A stretch of DNA of 64,000 nt from Flavobacterium aestivum (GCF_026870175.2 NZ_CP113977.2:2108001-2172000), one strand, 5' to 3'. Shown: positions 35,142-44,578, counted from the stretch's first letter. The notes: generated from the sequence alone by a model not told the origin. A program made the numbers and translations.

Positions 35142-35981
35142 TCATTTTGATAATTGAAATTGTTTTGGAGTGGTATTGTATTTTATTTTGAAGGCTTGGG
35201 TAAAACTTGATAAACTTTCAAATCCAACTTCATAATAAATATCAACAGGACGTTTCTTTTTATTACTCAACAAGTAAGCGGAATATTCTAATCTCTTTTC
35301 CTGAAACCATTTAATGGGGCTTGTTTGGTAGTGTTGTTCAAAATTCCTCTTGAATGTAGAAATGCTCATATTGCATAAAAAGGAAAGCTCCTGTATAGTT
35401 AAATTGTTGAGTTTATTGCTCTCAATTACTTCTGTAAAATGTCTTTTCTGACTGTCTTGGTAGGTGAGTATATTGTTTAAAAACTCGGTGCCGTTTTTGT
35501 GTATTAGATAGGTCAATATTTCTTCAAATTTAGTTTGCAATAAGCTTCTTTGAAGTGAATTATTATATTCTTTTATTTTAATCAAACTCTTGACAAAATG
35601 AAGAATGTAATCATCATACTGAAATATCTCGTAGGGTTTAGAATTTGAATTAACCGTTGTTGTGAGCTTGTTTTTTTGCGAAAATTTAAGCAATATCTCA
35701 TCATCAAAAAACAATAGTATGCTTTGATAAGTATTGGTTTCTGAAAGATTTTCAGTCATTAAACAATTTCCTGATTTGATTAACAAGAATGCATCATTGT
35801 TAATAGCAGTAGTTTTGTCTTGAGTGATAAGTTCTTTTGTGCCTTCCAGTAAAAAACTAAATGCATTCTTTTTCAACATAACTTTATTCTTGACAGAAGG
35901 ACTGGTTATATGATAATCAAAAATTTGAACCTCGCTTTCTGTGTCAATATTTAAATCATTCGGAAGATGTTGAATGTCCAT
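35142..35981 (-). CDS. AraC-family transcription regulator
   Basis: 279 residues. N-terminal effector domain of about 180 residues of the kind with FLLEGTKELITQDKTTAINN and SILLFFDDEILLKFSQ; C-terminal AraC HTH pair (about 185-279): LNNLTIQELSFLCNMSISTFKRNF and RPVDIYYEVGFESLSSFTQA, ending KYNTTPKQFQ. No ligand is known. It lies 91 bp upstream of the PEBP gene on the same strand and could regulate it. Confidence 0.9.
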   Translation of the reverse strand: MDIQHLPNDLNIDTESEVQIFDYHITSPSVKNKVMLKKNAFSFLLEGTKELITQDKTTAINNDAFLLIKSGNCLMTENLSETNTYQSILLFFDDEILLKFSQKNKLTTTVNSNSKPYEIFQYDDYILHFVKSLIKIKEYNNSLQRSLLQTKFEEILTYLIHKNGTEFLNNILTYQDSQKRHFTEVIESNKLNNLTIQELSFLCNMSISTFKRNFEQHYQTSPIKWFQEKRLEYSAYLLSNKKKRPVDIYYEVGFESLSSFTQAFKIKYNTTPKQFQLSK

Positions 35982-36011
35982 TGTGTAATGCGTCTTTAAT
36001 TTCTATCTAAA

Positions 36012-36085
36012 GTCCCAACAACTATGAGAAGGGTTGGAACTGTTTACCCAAATGTATATATTTAAGATAAAGTTTACAAACACAA
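36012..36085. repeat. Candidate cassette site 2, family B core
   Basis: 36041-36082 contains TTTACCCAAATGTATATATT followed by AAGTTTACAAA, a block also found at 40361-40402, 45301-45342 and in diverged form at 38445-38492. It lies just upstream of the AraC gene start. Further right (36151-36172) the bases CGCAAAGACGCAAAGCG resemble the 20-bp palindrome at 56517-56570. Confidence 0.5.
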
Positions 36086-36194
36086 ATAGAATATTATTTC
36101 AAGCTTTAAGCCTCAATATTTTCTTGTAGCTGTATGGTGTTTTATTTGTTCTCGCAAAGACGCAAAGCGTTTTGTTTTTTAGTTTTGTGATTAT

Positions 36195-36752
36195 TTAATT
36201 GTTATTGTTTGTGGGCTCATAGTAAAGTGTTACTGCACCACGACCAAAGGTTTTTGTCTTTAGGAGTTTAAGAATGGTTCTGTCGTTTAGGTCTTCAAAT
36301 AATGGTAAACCGCTTCCTGCTATTACAGGATGGACACAAATTTGGCATTCATCAATTAAGTGAAGTTTCATTAAGCTTATAATTAAACTCCGACTGCCTA
36401 CTAAAATATCTTTACCTGGTTGTTGTTTGAGTTCTAAGACGACTTCTTCAATATCTCGATTTGCCAACTTTGCACTTTCCCATTCTATATTTTTCAGTGT
36501 GTGGGAAAAAACAATTTTGGGAATTTTATCTATTACAATGGCAAATTCGTCAGATGCTTTGTTGCCTGTTAGATTTTTTACAACACTTTGCCAATATTCC
36601 ATGAGTTGATAAGTTTTCCTCCCATACAGAATGGTGTCAGCGCTACTTAACAAGTCAGTATAATGTTGATGTATTTCTTCATCAGCAATCACGGCTGTAT
36701 GATCACAAAACCCGTCAAGGGTCATATTGATTGCTGCAATTAGTTTTCTCAT
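36195..36752 (-). CDS. Dihydrofolate reductase / RibD C-terminal family protein
   Basis: 185 residues, one RibD_C domain: MRKLIAAINMTLDGFCDHTA, ILYGRKTYQLMEYW, KDILVGSRSLIISLMKLHLI and HPVIAGSGLPLFEDL. This family binds NADPH in a DHFR fold; most single-domain members are not characterised reductases. Start ATG at 36752 matches the usual family N-terminus. It is a one-gene unit between two candidate sites. Confidence 0.9.
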   Translation of the reverse strand: MRKLIAAINMTLDGFCDHTAVIADEEIHQHYTDLLSSADTILYGRKTYQLMEYWQSVVKNLTGNKASDEFAIVIDKIPKIVFSHTLKNIEWESAKLANRDIEEVVLELKQQPGKDILVGSRSLIISLMKLHLIDECQICVHPVIAGSGLPLFEDLNDRTILKLLKTKTFGRGAVTLYYEPTNNNN

Positions 36753-36811
36753 ACTATTTTGTTTAAATCAATTAGGAAATTGCTGTCTGTCTGTTGAAGT
36801 TTGTACTGTCA

Positions 36812-36962
36812 ACAAAGGATTATGCATAGCGTTCCGCTGGCTTCGGGAAGTTAAGGCTAGCGGAACGATTTATTTCTAATAAAGATACAATTTTTCGTAA
36901 AGAAAATGTCAAATGGTCTAAGCAACATCTATCATGACAAGTTAATGTTAGCTATAGTTGTT
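36812..36962. repeat. Candidate cassette site 3
   Basis: Inner perfect stem CGTTCCGCT / AGCGGAACG (36830-36868), with right end ATGTTAGCTATAGTTG reaching the stop of the SRPBCC gene. Left end is less clear. It divides the DHFR-like unit from the ArsR-SRPBCC unit. Confidence 0.5.
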
Positions 36963-36968
36963 TTTCTT

Positions 36969-37472
36969 TTATTGTCGTTGCAATAAAGTTTCCAATAATT
37001 GTTCTAAGTTATCAATACTCATTGTGAAACCTTCTTTGAAGCCCATTTCAATCATTTTCTCCAAGCGAGCAAGTGATTCATTATAAATGGTAATGCTGAC
37101 TTTTGTCTTTCCGTTTTCTTCGGTGAAATTATAATTCCAATCAGACCCTGGTAATTCAGGATTTTCATCTTTGTCTGCAAATGCATTATGCATTTTAAAA
37201 TTGGTTTTTGGAGTAATAGAAGTATACTCTTGAATTGCCCAACGCTCTAGACCTTCCGGGCTTACCATAGCATAAAATCTTCGTCCGCCAACTTCGAAAT
37301 TCATATGTTTTGTTTTGGATGTCCAAGGTTTTGGTGCAACCCATTGGTCCAGCATTTCTGCTTTGGTAAAAGCATCCCATACAAGCGAAAGTTCGGCAGC
37401 AAATTCTCTGTTTATGAATACCGTTTTTGTTGCTTTGTCAACGGTAAAATCAAATAGCAAATCGTTTTTCAT
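36969..37472 (-). CDS. SRPBCC (AHSA1-like) domain protein
   Basis: 167 residues, AHSA1/START-like fold: [57 protein letters not shown] and a long C-terminal helix ([21 protein letters not shown]). These bind hydrophobic ligands or other proteins. It starts 5 nt after the ArsR gene stop. This ArsR-SRPBCC pair is a very common arrangement, in which the SRPBCC gene is controlled by the repressor. Confidence 0.92.
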   Translation of the reverse strand: MKNDLLFDFTVDKATKTVFINREFAAELSLVWDAFTKAEMLDQWVAPKPWTSKTKHMNFEVGGRRFYAMVSPEGLERWAIQEYTSITPKTNFKMHNAFADKDENPELPGSDWNYNFTEENGKTKVSITIYNESLARLEKMIEMGFKEGFTMSIDNLEQLLETLLQRQ

Positions 37473-37477
37473 TTTTT

Positions 37478-37795
37478 CTATTTTTTAATTGTTGATAATA
37501 AGTTGTCAAGTTGATTAAATTGAATTTCCCATATTTTTCTAAACTGTTCAAGCCAATTGTCTATATCTTTCATTTTGTCTACCTCAAGCTTGTAATATAT
37601 CTCTCTGCCTCGTTGTTCTTGTTTTATTAAATCACATTCTGTGAGTATTTTTAAATGTTTAGAAACAGCTTGTCGGCTTGTGTCAAAGTGTTCTGCTATA
37701 GCATTGGGTGTCATTGCTTGCATAGCAATAAGTGTAATAATTGCTCTTCTTGTGGGGTCTGCAATTGCTTGAAAAATGTCTCGTCTTATTTCCAT
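37478..37795 (-). CDS. ArsR-type winged-helix regulator
   Basis: 105 residues: [20 protein letters not shown], then [20 protein letters not shown] as recognition helix and the wing [20 protein letters not shown]. No metal-binding Cys pair is present, so it belongs to the metal-independent ArsR group paired with SRPBCC proteins. It begins a two-gene operon and a good promoter lies directly upstream. Confidence 0.93.
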   Translation of the reverse strand: MEIRRDIFQAIADPTRRAIITLIAMQAMTPNAIAEHFDTSRQAVSKHLKILTECDLIKQEQRGREIYYKLEVDKMKDIDNWLEQFRKIWEIQFNQLDNLLSTIKK

Positions 37796-37821
37796 TTTAA
37801 TTATGCGCTACTATATGGTTG

Positions 37822-37852
37822 CAAATATACATGCAATTATTTGGTTGCGCAA
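37822..37852 (-). promoter_or_regulatory. Promoter of the ArsR-SRPBCC operon
   Basis: Minus-strand TTG (37852-37850) followed after 20 nt by TATATTTG (37829-37822), 26 bp before the start codon. The region also has repeated GGTTGC segments at 37818 and 37843 that could bind the ArsR protein (inference). Confidence 0.55.
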
Positions 37853-37855
37853 TTA

Positions 37856-38117
37856 TTTTTGCCAATTTTTTTAGTCAAAAAGAAAATAATGTAAAAGTTT
37901 GTATTTGTAGAGTGCTGTTAGACAGTTGTTTTAAGCGTTCTAGGCTTTATGAAGATGGGAGATTTCTGTTGTAGATGTTTACAAATATACCGAAATGATT
38001 TAAAGAAAAAGTTGAAAAATAGGGGAGAAGTGTAAACACCGACTCTTCCCGATATACATTAAAGTCTCATTTGTTCACAACTGCTATTTACAGTTTCGTT
38101 TAACTTAATGTCTTCTT
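37856..38117. other. Spacer between ArsR operon and small membrane gene
   Basis: No gene is seen. GGGAGAAGTG...GACTCTTCCC at 38023-38050 forms a short palindrome, and TTTACAAATATACCGAAATG near 37978 recalls the family B block of the other spacers. It may be a decayed cassette site. Confidence 0.35.
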
Positions 38118-38348
38118 TTATATTTTATTTTTCATGAATATCTGATAAAATATTATCATCAATGGAATCCAGCAAACAAATGGAATTAAACTCCATTTTA
38201 TTTTTGATTTTTTAAGTGCATCTGAAAACCAAATATGGTATAATCCTGGAAGTATCAAAATAAAGCTTAAAAGAAAAAACCATGGATTGATTAAAATAAA
38301 AAAGCCAATTGACAATAATATTTTTCCGTATTTGAATGATCCTTTCAT
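38118..38348 (-). CDS. Small membrane protein, two TM helices
   Basis: 76 residues, not recognised. TM1 at about 8-35 (ILLSIGFFILINPWFFLLSF), a short loop with WFSDALKKSKIK, and TM2 at about 52-70 (LIPFVCWIPLMIIFYQIF). Basic ends. It is bounded by spacers that look like cassette sites and has no operon partner. Supported by position, length and hydrophobic pattern only. Confidence 0.6.
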   Translation of the reverse strand: MKGSFKYGKILLSIGFFILINPWFFLLSFILILPGLYHIWFSDALKKSKIKWSLIPFVCWIPLMIIFYQIFMKNKI

Positions 38349-38408
38349 TTTTAGTTTTTACTATTTTTTTAAGAGCAATTTGAGTTCTTTTTTACAATTT
38401 TTGAAAGT

Positions 38409-38530
38409 CTAACGTTTACGTCCAGCTGACTTTATTAAGTTTGGGATAAGTTTGCCAAAACTAACGATTAAAGATAAACTTTAAATTAAACCCAAAAGCT
38501 ACAATAGTGTAAGATCTAGTATTTGTAGTT
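38409..38530. repeat. Candidate cassette site 4, family B (diverged)
   Basis: Left end GTCTAACGTTTACG; the centre GCCAAAACTAACGATTAAAG then TAAACTTTAAA aligns with the family B block of 36041, 40361 and 45301. The right end TTTGTAGTTGTTTT reaches the stop of the next gene. Confidence 0.55.
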
Positions 38531-38533
38531 GTT

Positions 38534-39547
38534 TTATTTTGAGTATTTTGATTTTAATTTACGGTCAATTATCCACATTAGTATTCCATATACAAGCATT
38601 AAGATTGGTAATGTAAATACAAAAAGAAATACATATCCGTGTTTTGAATTTGCTTGCCCCAAAGTAAAATCAATCAATGAATAGGAGATGAAATATATAA
38701 CATAGTACAATATTGGAATTATTAATACACCTAAAGATAAAATTGACTTGTATTTTAAATTCTTTTGTTTGTGTTTTTCTATTAATAATTTTCGATGATA
38801 GACAAACATTACTACCAAGAATAGGATTGATATTCCAAAAGGTTGAAGTATTAGTAATAGGTCTGAAAGAATAGTTGTTTTCTTGGTAATCTCTAACTCA
38901 ATAGTATCTTTCTTGATGTTTTTTATTACCCAATGTGCAGTATCATTTTTAATCTCTGGCTGGCCAATATTTGATGATGCAACTTCTAAATTGTCACCCA
39001 ATAACATTTCAATATTGATTATACCAAATGATTTCCAAAATTTTGAAGGATATAATGAATATTCTAGACGATAAGTTCTGATAAAACCTCGAGTATTATA
39101 CTCTAAATCGGCATCATATTCTACATAGACAGTATTTTTTCCTTTATTTAATTTCGCTTCAAAATAAATTAAATCATCTTTATTTACAGACAGACTATCA
39201 TTTTTAGAATAATAAATATTTAAGGCATCGCTTTTGCCGTAACCATTGATTTTTGATTCGTTATTATTTACGCGAACTGTTTTTTTATTGCTTAATCCTA
39301 TACCAATAAATAGTAACGGATTTGTCTGATTTACTTCTGAATATATGGTGTATTTTATTTTATAGTTTGCAAAATATATATCGTCTTCTGACTTAGTTAA
39401 TTTAATAAAAATATTTTCATTGATAACCTGACAATTTTTTGCACCATATAATGTCGAATGTTTAGAACCTTCAACCCAAGGTTGCGCCATATTTCCAAAA
39501 ATCAATAATGGAAAAAATAATACAACTATAAATAATTTAATTTTCAA
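38534..39547 (-). CDS. Exported membrane protein of unknown family
   Basis: 337 residues, not recognised. Signal peptide about 1-18, then a beta-rich extracytoplasmic domain of about 200 residues with several NxS/T and Lys/Asn-rich loops (YFANYKIKYTIYSE, FEAKLNKGKNTVYVEYDADL). Three C-terminal TM helices at about 232-252 (LLLILQPFGISILFLVVMFV), 270-292 and 305-328, then a basic tail. It may be an exported receptor or scaffold. It is a single-gene unit. Confidence 0.7.
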   Translation of the reverse strand: MKIKLFIVVLFFPLLIFGNMAQPWVEGSKHSTLYGAKNCQVINENIFIKLTKSEDDIYFANYKIKYTIYSEVNQTNPLLFIGIGLSNKKTVRVNNNESKINGYGKSDALNIYYSKNDSLSVNKDDLIYFEAKLNKGKNTVYVEYDADLEYNTRGFIRTYRLEYSLYPSKFWKSFGIINIEMLLGDNLEVASSNIGQPEIKNDTAHWVIKNIKKDTIELEITKKTTILSDLLLILQPFGISILFLVVMFVYHRKLLIEKHKQKNLKYKSILSLGVLIIPILYYVIYFISYSLIDFTLGQANSKHGYVFLFVFTLPILMLVYGILMWIIDRKLKSKYSK

Positions 39548-39582
39548 TTGGGTAGTTTATAGACTAAATACTTTATAGAAAA

Positions 39583-39615
39583 GCAAAAGCAGTTATATAG
39601 TAAAACTGCTTTTGC
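39583..39615. terminator. Perfect hairpin terminator
   Basis: GCAAAAGCAGTT (39583-39594) pairs perfectly with AACTGCTTTTGC (39604-39615) around a 9-nt loop. It lies between the unknown membrane protein and the lipoprotein gene, about 30 nt past the stop of the latter. Confidence 0.8.
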
Positions 39616-39643
39616 GATTCATTGTTCTTCTTTCTTATGACGG

Positions 39644-40282
39644 TTATTTGGTTGGAATAAAATCGTTAAAGTCAAATCCTTGCAAATAAGAAATTTTCCA
39701 GTTGTCATTTTCCTTAATTGCTTTTACTTTATATTTAAAATTGTTGCCCCAAGTCCAGATAAAGGTTGCCGTTTTATTGTCTATTGTAACTTTATCTATT
39801 GTCATAGACTGCCAATAATTCTCTGGGTTGTCTTGACAATTACACCAAGGATTTGAGTCATCGCCAAATGGAGGAATTTCACCAACAAACCATTCAAGTT
39901 TTTTACTTTTTAGATCTTCGTCTATTGTCAATGCAATTTTATTGTAGTTGTCAAGAAATTGGTCGCTGAAAAAGTTGGTCTTTTTAAGTTCTGCCAGTCT
40001 TTGTTTGTGTTTATTTAGGTCAAGTCCAACATATATACTGTCTTGACTGTCTGCTGTTGGGTCAAAGTCGTTTTGCGAACTTTTGTTTTCGTGCCACTTA
40101 TAAAGATTTCTTACAAGTTGTTGAAGATTTTCCTTGTCATTCGTTACTATTTCTGAAGGCTTATCAGTAGAAGGTTTATCAGTTGGAGATTGGTTAGTAG
40201 ATGAAGTTGTTTTTTTGTCAGTTTGATTACAGCCGATGAGTAAAAGTCCAAGAATTAATGCTGTCAGTTTAATGTGTTTCAT
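39644..40282 (-). CDS. Lipoprotein, possibly DUF3828-like
   Basis: 212 residues. Lipobox LIGC with Cys18 after MKHIKLTALILGLLL. A Thr/Ser/Pro/Lys-rich linker (about 22-50) leads to a globular domain: NLQQLVRNLYKWHENKSSQN, FFSDQFLDNYNKIALTIDED, WCNCQDNPENYWQSMTID and WKISYLQGFDFNDF. The pattern with LYKW near the start and a late WKIS recalls DUF3828, but I am not certain. Single gene between a candidate site and a terminator. Confidence 0.65.
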   Translation of the reverse strand: MKHIKLTALILGLLLIGCNQTDKKTTSSTNQSPTDKPSTDKPSEIVTNDKENLQQLVRNLYKWHENKSSQNDFDPTADSQDSIYVGLDLNKHKQRLAELKKTNFFSDQFLDNYNKIALTIDEDLKSKKLEWFVGEIPPFGDDSNPWCNCQDNPENYWQSMTIDKVTIDNKTATFIWTWGNNFKYKVKAIKENDNWKISYLQGFDFNDFIPTK

Positions 40283-40319
40283 TTCTAAATTTTATTCGTT
40301 TGTTTATGCGTCTCTTTAT

Positions 40320-40460
40320 GATGACCGCTAACGTTTCATCAGCTTTGTGAAGCTAGGAACGTTTCGCCCAAAAGTATAAATTAAAGAGAAAGTTTACAAA
40401 CAGGAAATCATCATAATTTTAAGACTTAAAGTCCAAATTTTGGAAAACCGACTAGATAGT
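40320..40460. repeat. Candidate cassette site 5, family B
   Basis: Left end ATGACCGCTAACGTTTC is one of the clearest copies of the core (minus strand GAAACGTTAGCGGTCAT). The family B block is at 40361-40402. The right end reaches the serine hydrolase stop. Confidence 0.7.
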
Positions 40461-40462
40461 AG

Positions 40463-42112
40463 TTATTTTTTGTTGAACTCAATGTTTTTGACGGTACCTT
40501 CAGCTGATAAATCAAATTTTATCACATTATTTTCTTTGTTTCTTCCAAAGTGATAAAGAACTCTTTGTCCATTTCCAAATTCATCTTTTTGACCTAACGC
40601 TAGTTTTATCTTATCATGTTTTGGATAATTTACAAACAAACTACCGTCTTGAATATAGATTTCATATTCAACTGAAAGTTCAGAAGAATAATAACGACCA
40701 ATGTAATCAGTTAAATTGACAGTTTGTGGATCAATAAATGTAGCTCGGGAGAAATAAAAAGGAGTGCCTCCGAAATAGACAATTAAATCAGTCTTGGTAT
40801 TATTAGTTGGCATAAAATCATAGGATACATTAGGGTTATTCATCCGAATAAATTTCCCTTTGTTTGTTGCGAGTAAAAAAATTGGTTTTTTCCCTTGGCT
40901 ACTAAGCGATTGTAGTGTGTCATTTTTCAATAAAATCTCCATTTTCATGTCACTATTTTGTTCTTTATATTGACCAACAAATTTTTGTAAATCATTTATT
41001 TTGTGATGATACGCAATAGATGATTTAGAGGTGTCTCTATTTTGATCTGGTAGAAATAAATCTAAAATTTTGTATGAAATAGGAGTAGGATCAATAGCCT
41101 CTAGATTGGTCAGTATGATAATTGCTAATTTAAGATTTGGAATCGCTATGATTTGAGATTGACCACCAAGACCATAGCCACTGTGATGTATGGTTTTTAT
41201 ATTCTTGTATTCATCAACCATAACGCCACGTGCATATTTGGGAATTTCTCCAGAGGGCAAGGTTTCAACGGTGATAAGAAAGTTTGTTAAATCAATATAA
41301 GATGAATTTAATCCGTTTAAGACATCACTCCATTTAGCTAAATCTTCAATTGAAGAGCCTACACTTCCTGCGCCATAAGTTATTTGATTACTTGATAAGT
41401 GTACATAATTTTTATCCTTATTCTGAACATATCCTAAAGCTTTGTTGGGGATAAGAGTAGTTGTGTCTACCCGGTAAAAGGTATGATTCATACCCAATGG
41501 TGTGAAAATTTTTTCCTTTGCATACTGGTTCAGGTTTTTGCCGGTTATACGTTCAATTACAATTGCTAAGAGTGTGTAGGCAGTATTTCCGTATATGACT
41601 TTTTCGCTAGGGATATTATTCAATTCTTTTTGTTGACAAGCTAATTTGAGTATTGTATTATTATCATGAAACTCACTATCATAATCAAAACCAGCCAACT
41701 CCATTATCGCTTGATAATTCCTTATACCACTTGTATGATTCAACATGTGTCTTATTCTGATGGTTTTTCCATATGAAGGAAATTCAGGAATATACTTTCT
41801 AATGTCATCGTCCAAATCAATTTTACCTTCTTTAATCAAACTCCAGATACAAGCAGCAGTGAATTGTTTTGCAATTGAAGCAATTCCAAAAATACTACTG
41901 TTGGAGTTTTTTATTTGGTTATCAATATTGGCAAATCCGATACCTTTTGAATAGATCAGCTTCCCATTTTCTACAATTCCAATACTAAAGCCGGGTGCAT
42001 TTGGCTTATCAAAATTCTGAAGTATGGAATCTACTTTTGTAAATTCCCTGGTTCTTTGTGCAAAAGATGAATGAAATAGTAATGTTGCTAAAAGGATGTT
42101 GAATATTTTCAT
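40463..42112 (-). CDS. Exported serine hydrolase (beta-lactamase class C / PBP-like)
   Basis: 549 residues, signal peptide 1-19 (LLFHSSFAQ). Motifs: S79-I-A-K82 in GIASIAKQF, Y-x-N in VIYGNTAYTLL and the third motif in HHSGYGLGGQS. A C-terminal part of about 180 residues (LTDYIGRYYSSELSVEYEI) is a beta-domain often found after this hydrolase fold. Periplasmic peptidase or esterase; substrate unknown. Paralogue of the enzyme at 32245-33573 but distant. Confidence 0.9.
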   Translation of the reverse strand: MKIFNILLATLLFHSSFAQRTREFTKVDSILQNFDKPNAPGFSIGIVENGKLIYSKGIGFANIDNQIKNSNSSIFGIASIAKQFTAACIWSLIKEGKIDLDDDIRKYIPEFPSYGKTIRIRHMLNHTSGIRNYQAIMELAGFDYDSEFHDNNTILKLACQQKELNNIPSEKVIYGNTAYTLLAIVIERITGKNLNQYAKEKIFTPLGMNHTFYRVDTTTLIPNKALGYVQNKDKNYVHLSSNQITYGAGSVGSSIEDLAKWSDVLNGLNSSYIDLTNFLITVETLPSGEIPKYARGVMVDEYKNIKTIHHSGYGLGGQSQIIAIPNLKLAIIILTNLEAIDPTPISYKILDLFLPDQNRDTSKSSIAYHHKINDLQKFVGQYKEQNSDMKMEILLKNDTLQSLSSQGKKPIFLLATNKGKFIRMNNPNVSYDFMPTNNTKTDLIVYFGGTPFYFSRATFIDPQTVNLTDYIGRYYSSELSVEYEIYIQDGSLFVNYPKHDKIKLALGQKDEFGNGQRVLYHFGRNKENNVIKFDLSAEGTVKNIEFNKK

Positions 42113-42279
42113 GTTTTTCTCAATAATTACTATTAATGTCCCGCCGGTTTATTCCCGTAGTGGCTTTTTTATTGATTTAGAATAAATATAGCAAAAAGTT
42201 CAGTTTAGGCTTGAAAAAACTAAACTGGCCATGCATCAAACCATTTTTGCCCTTTCGGATTGATTTCTGAGCAATATCT
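42113..42279. other. Spacer with a weak cassette-site likeness
   Basis: No gene. Bases near 42135, CCCGCCGGTTTATTCCCG, resemble the left arm of the site at 62810 (CCCGCCGGCTTTATG). The right side near the DUF1801 gene stop shows no clear core. It is probably a decayed site. Confidence 0.3.
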
Positions 42280-42702
42280 TTAAGTCATCTCAACCCCATA
42301 TCGTATTGCCTCTTCGAGTATATCAATATTTATCTCTTTCAATGTTTTGAACTTAATGCAATATCCGCTTACACTCGCTTTGCCAAGTTTTTCTCCATAA
42401 GTTTCGGATAAGTATTTCTTGTTTTCAATACCGAGGATATAGACTGAGATTCCGGTTTGGTTTGCGCTGATACCAATTTGATAAAACTCTCTGGTTTTTC
42501 CATCTGCATATTTTATGGTGCGAAGTCCATAGCCTATATTGGGATTCGAAACAATTTTATTTTCACTGTTTTTGCCATCCAAAAACCATAATTTACCTTC
42601 TGGCAACACTTGAAGTATGAGCCTGTGTAAATCTTGCATATCACTACGCTTTGGTTCAGGTTGGCTAGTGATATACTCTTTGATTTGTTCTTCTACGTTC
42701 AT
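42280..42702 (-). CDS. DUF1801 (YdhG-like) protein
   Basis: About 140 residues from the ATG at 42702 (MNVEEQIKEYITSQPEPKRS), the usual family start; an ATG at 42750 adds 16 residues. DUF1801 pattern: MQDLHRLILQVLPEGKLWF, YGLRTIKYADGKTREFYQIG and LGKASVSGYCIKFKTLKE. Small cytoplasmic alpha-beta protein of unknown function. A second DUF1801 gene is at 51050-51418. Single-gene unit. Confidence 0.88.
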   Translation of the reverse strand: MNVEEQIKEYITSQPEPKRSDMQDLHRLILQVLPEGKLWFLDGKNSENKIVSNPNIGYGLRTIKYADGKTREFYQIGISANQTGISVYILGIENKKYLSETYGEKLGKASVSGYCIKFKTLKEINIDILEEAIRYGVEMT

Positions 42703-42813
42703 AAAATATATAATGAATGGTTGTATAATTTTTTCATTTTCAAAACTCATTTTGAAAATGAAACTATAATATCAAAACTAAATTTCTCTTGAAAACGATA
42801 CTTCAAAAAAAAA

Positions 42814-42960
42814 ACGGTCACCTAACGTTTTTATTACTTGGTGATGTGACGGATTAAGGAAGCTAAAATTTCGGTTAAGCACTGCTTTGTAAGTATAAAA
42901 CCAACCTTTAATTAAGTCTGAATCTCGTCATATTGCCAAACTGCAGTTTCAGCCGTTTTT
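42814..42960. repeat. Candidate cassette site 6, family C
   Basis: Left arm GTCACCTAACGTTTTTATTA then CTTGGTGATGTGACGGATTA; right arm CGTCATATTGCCAAACTGCA then GTTTCAGCCGTT. The arms are imperfect reverse complements. Centre and arms closely match the site at 61197-61336. The right end touches the stop of the ABC ATPase gene. Confidence 0.75.
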
Positions 42961-43641
42961 TTATTTAAGGTTTAATCTTTCTATTTTATTTCCGATTGTA
43001 AACTCTTTCATTTCGCTTTCTAAAGTGTTAAATTCTTCTTTAAGAACTCTTTTAGTAATTTGTCCATTTTTCAATAAAAATATTTCATCGCAAGTGTCAT
43101 TTAATGTCGAAAAAATATGAGAAGAAATTATAATTAATTTTTCCATCTCTTTCAATTTTTGAATTATTTCGGTAATTATTATATTACTATGAATATCAAC
43201 ACCATTAAAGGGCTCGTCTAAAATGAATAATTTATTTTCTTGTAATAATATTGCAGTAAATGCGAGTTTTTTTCTCATTCCTGTTGAGTATTTTATCGCA
43301 TATTCATTCAAGGGTAAATTAAAAATATTTTTTTCTGTTAAATCGGTATAGCTTACATTTCTAGCATTGCATAATAATTTTATGTATTCATTACCAGTTA
43401 TTTTTGAAAAAAAATAAGGTTCTGTTTGTAGATAGCCTAGAAAATCTTTAGTTTTTCCATATTCACAATTTATTGTTCCTTCATGTTTTTCTAATCCGGC
43501 AATACATTTGAACAAAGTAGTTTTTCCCGCTCCATTTTCGCCAACAATTCCATAAACTTTACCTTTTTCAAGTTTTAAGTTTATTTTCTCTAATACTATT
43601 TTAGTACCATATGATTTAGACAAGTTTTCAATGCTAATCAT
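42961..43641 (-). CDS. ABC transporter ATP-binding protein
   Basis: 226 residues from the ATG at 43641, which is part of an ATGA overlap with the permease stop and starts MISIENLSKSYGTKIVLEKI. Walker A GENGAGKTTLFKC, Q-loop YLQTEPYFFSKITG, signature YSTGMRKKLAFT, Walker B LFILDEPFNGVD and switch His in IIISSHIF. Together with the permease it forms an exporter or lantibiotic/bacteriocin-type transporter pair (inference). Translationally coupled to it. Confidence 0.94.
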   Translation of the reverse strand: MISIENLSKSYGTKIVLEKINLKLEKGKVYGIVGENGAGKTTLFKCIAGLEKHEGTINCEYGKTKDFLGYLQTEPYFFSKITGNEYIKLLCNARNVSYTDLTEKNIFNLPLNEYAIKYSTGMRKKLAFTAILLQENKLFILDEPFNGVDIHSNIIITEIIQKLKEMEKLIIISSHIFSTLNDTCDEIFLLKNGQITKRVLKEEFNTLESEMKEFTIGNKIERLNLK

Positions 43642-44555
43642 TGTAATATTTCTTTTAATTTTTTCGTTGATTGGATGTATAAATAAGGTATAATTAGCAA
43701 TAATAATGGCGGAAGCCATAATGTTAGAGTAAGTATAATTCCAAATCTAATATTTAATTTTTCAGGAAATATTGAATATTTAGCTAACATTGTTGTGAAA
43801 ATAAACAAATATCCTAAACATTGAAAACCTAATAGTATATCAATTTTTGTGTAGAAAAATAAAGACAAACTTATAATTATCGGTAAGCACAAAATTGTTG
43901 AATATTGTATAATGTTTTTTAATTTATATCTTATGAATTCTTTTGGACTCAATGAAAATATCCAAACATAAAATTCATCTTCTGAATTTGTATAATAATT
44001 AAGACATGAAAGTAAAGTCAGAATTAATGAAAAAATTCCCAGATTAAAATTATCAACACTAATCGATATGAATGTCAAAAAGTAAGTAAATAAGTAGATA
44101 AAATAATTTGTCCTAAAACCTACTATAAACTCAAAAGGATACTTATAAAAAGGAGTTGGTAATGTAAAACTTGAATTGTTTTTTAAATATATTAGAGAAA
44201 AGAGACAAACCGAAATTGTGAGTAAAATTGAACTTAAATATTTTTCTTGAAATATTAAAAAGATTATAAACGCTATTGAAACAATTAGGTTTTCGATTAC
44301 TCTTAATTTATAATATTCAATTTTTGAGTAGCATAGCTTCAAAAAATCGTTTCTATTGGCTTCATTCAATTTTAGTATTAAGCTTAAAGCTAATACAATA
44401 TAGATGTATTCAGCAAATTGAGTTTTTTCAAATAATTTAATTGAAATGCCAATGAAAGCAAAAAGACCAAAAAGGTATCCAATTATAGGTTCAATTCCCC
44501 ATTTGGTTAATTGTCTGTTTAGCATTTTAAATTGTAAAATAAAATATTCTATCAT
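43638..44555 (-). CDS. Membrane protein, probable permease partner of the ABC ATPase
   Basis: 305 residues with about eight TM helices: IIGYLFGLFAFIGISIKLF, YIVLALSLILKL, LIVSIAFIIFLIFQEKY, SILLTISVCLFSLIYLK, FIYLFTYFLTFISISVD, GIFSLILTLLSCLNYYT, TILCLPIIISLSLFFY and TLTLWLPPLLLLIIPYL. No family domain is recognised; the four-base ATGA overlap with the ATPase gene shows that it is the permease. First gene of the two-gene unit between sites 6 and 7. Confidence 0.8.
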   Translation of the reverse strand: MIEYFILQFKMLNRQLTKWGIEPIIGYLFGLFAFIGISIKLFEKTQFAEYIYIVLALSLILKLNEANRNDFLKLCYSKIEYYKLRVIENLIVSIAFIIFLIFQEKYLSSILLTISVCLFSLIYLKNNSSFTLPTPFYKYPFEFIVGFRTNYFIYLFTYFLTFISISVDNFNLGIFSLILTLLSCLNYYTNSEDEFYVWIFSLSPKEFIRYKLKNIIQYSTILCLPIIISLSLFFYTKIDILLGFQCLGYLFIFTTMLAKYSIFPEKLNIRFGIILTLTLWLPPLLLLIIPYLYIQSTKKLKEILQ

Positions 44556-44578
44556 TATTTTGGTGTGCTAAAATGGAT

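Noticed and set aside
32245..42112. True beta-lactamase resistance genes
   Set aside because: Both serine hydrolases have SxxK and Y-x-N motifs but are of the broad PBP-like group with extra domains; resistance is not supported.
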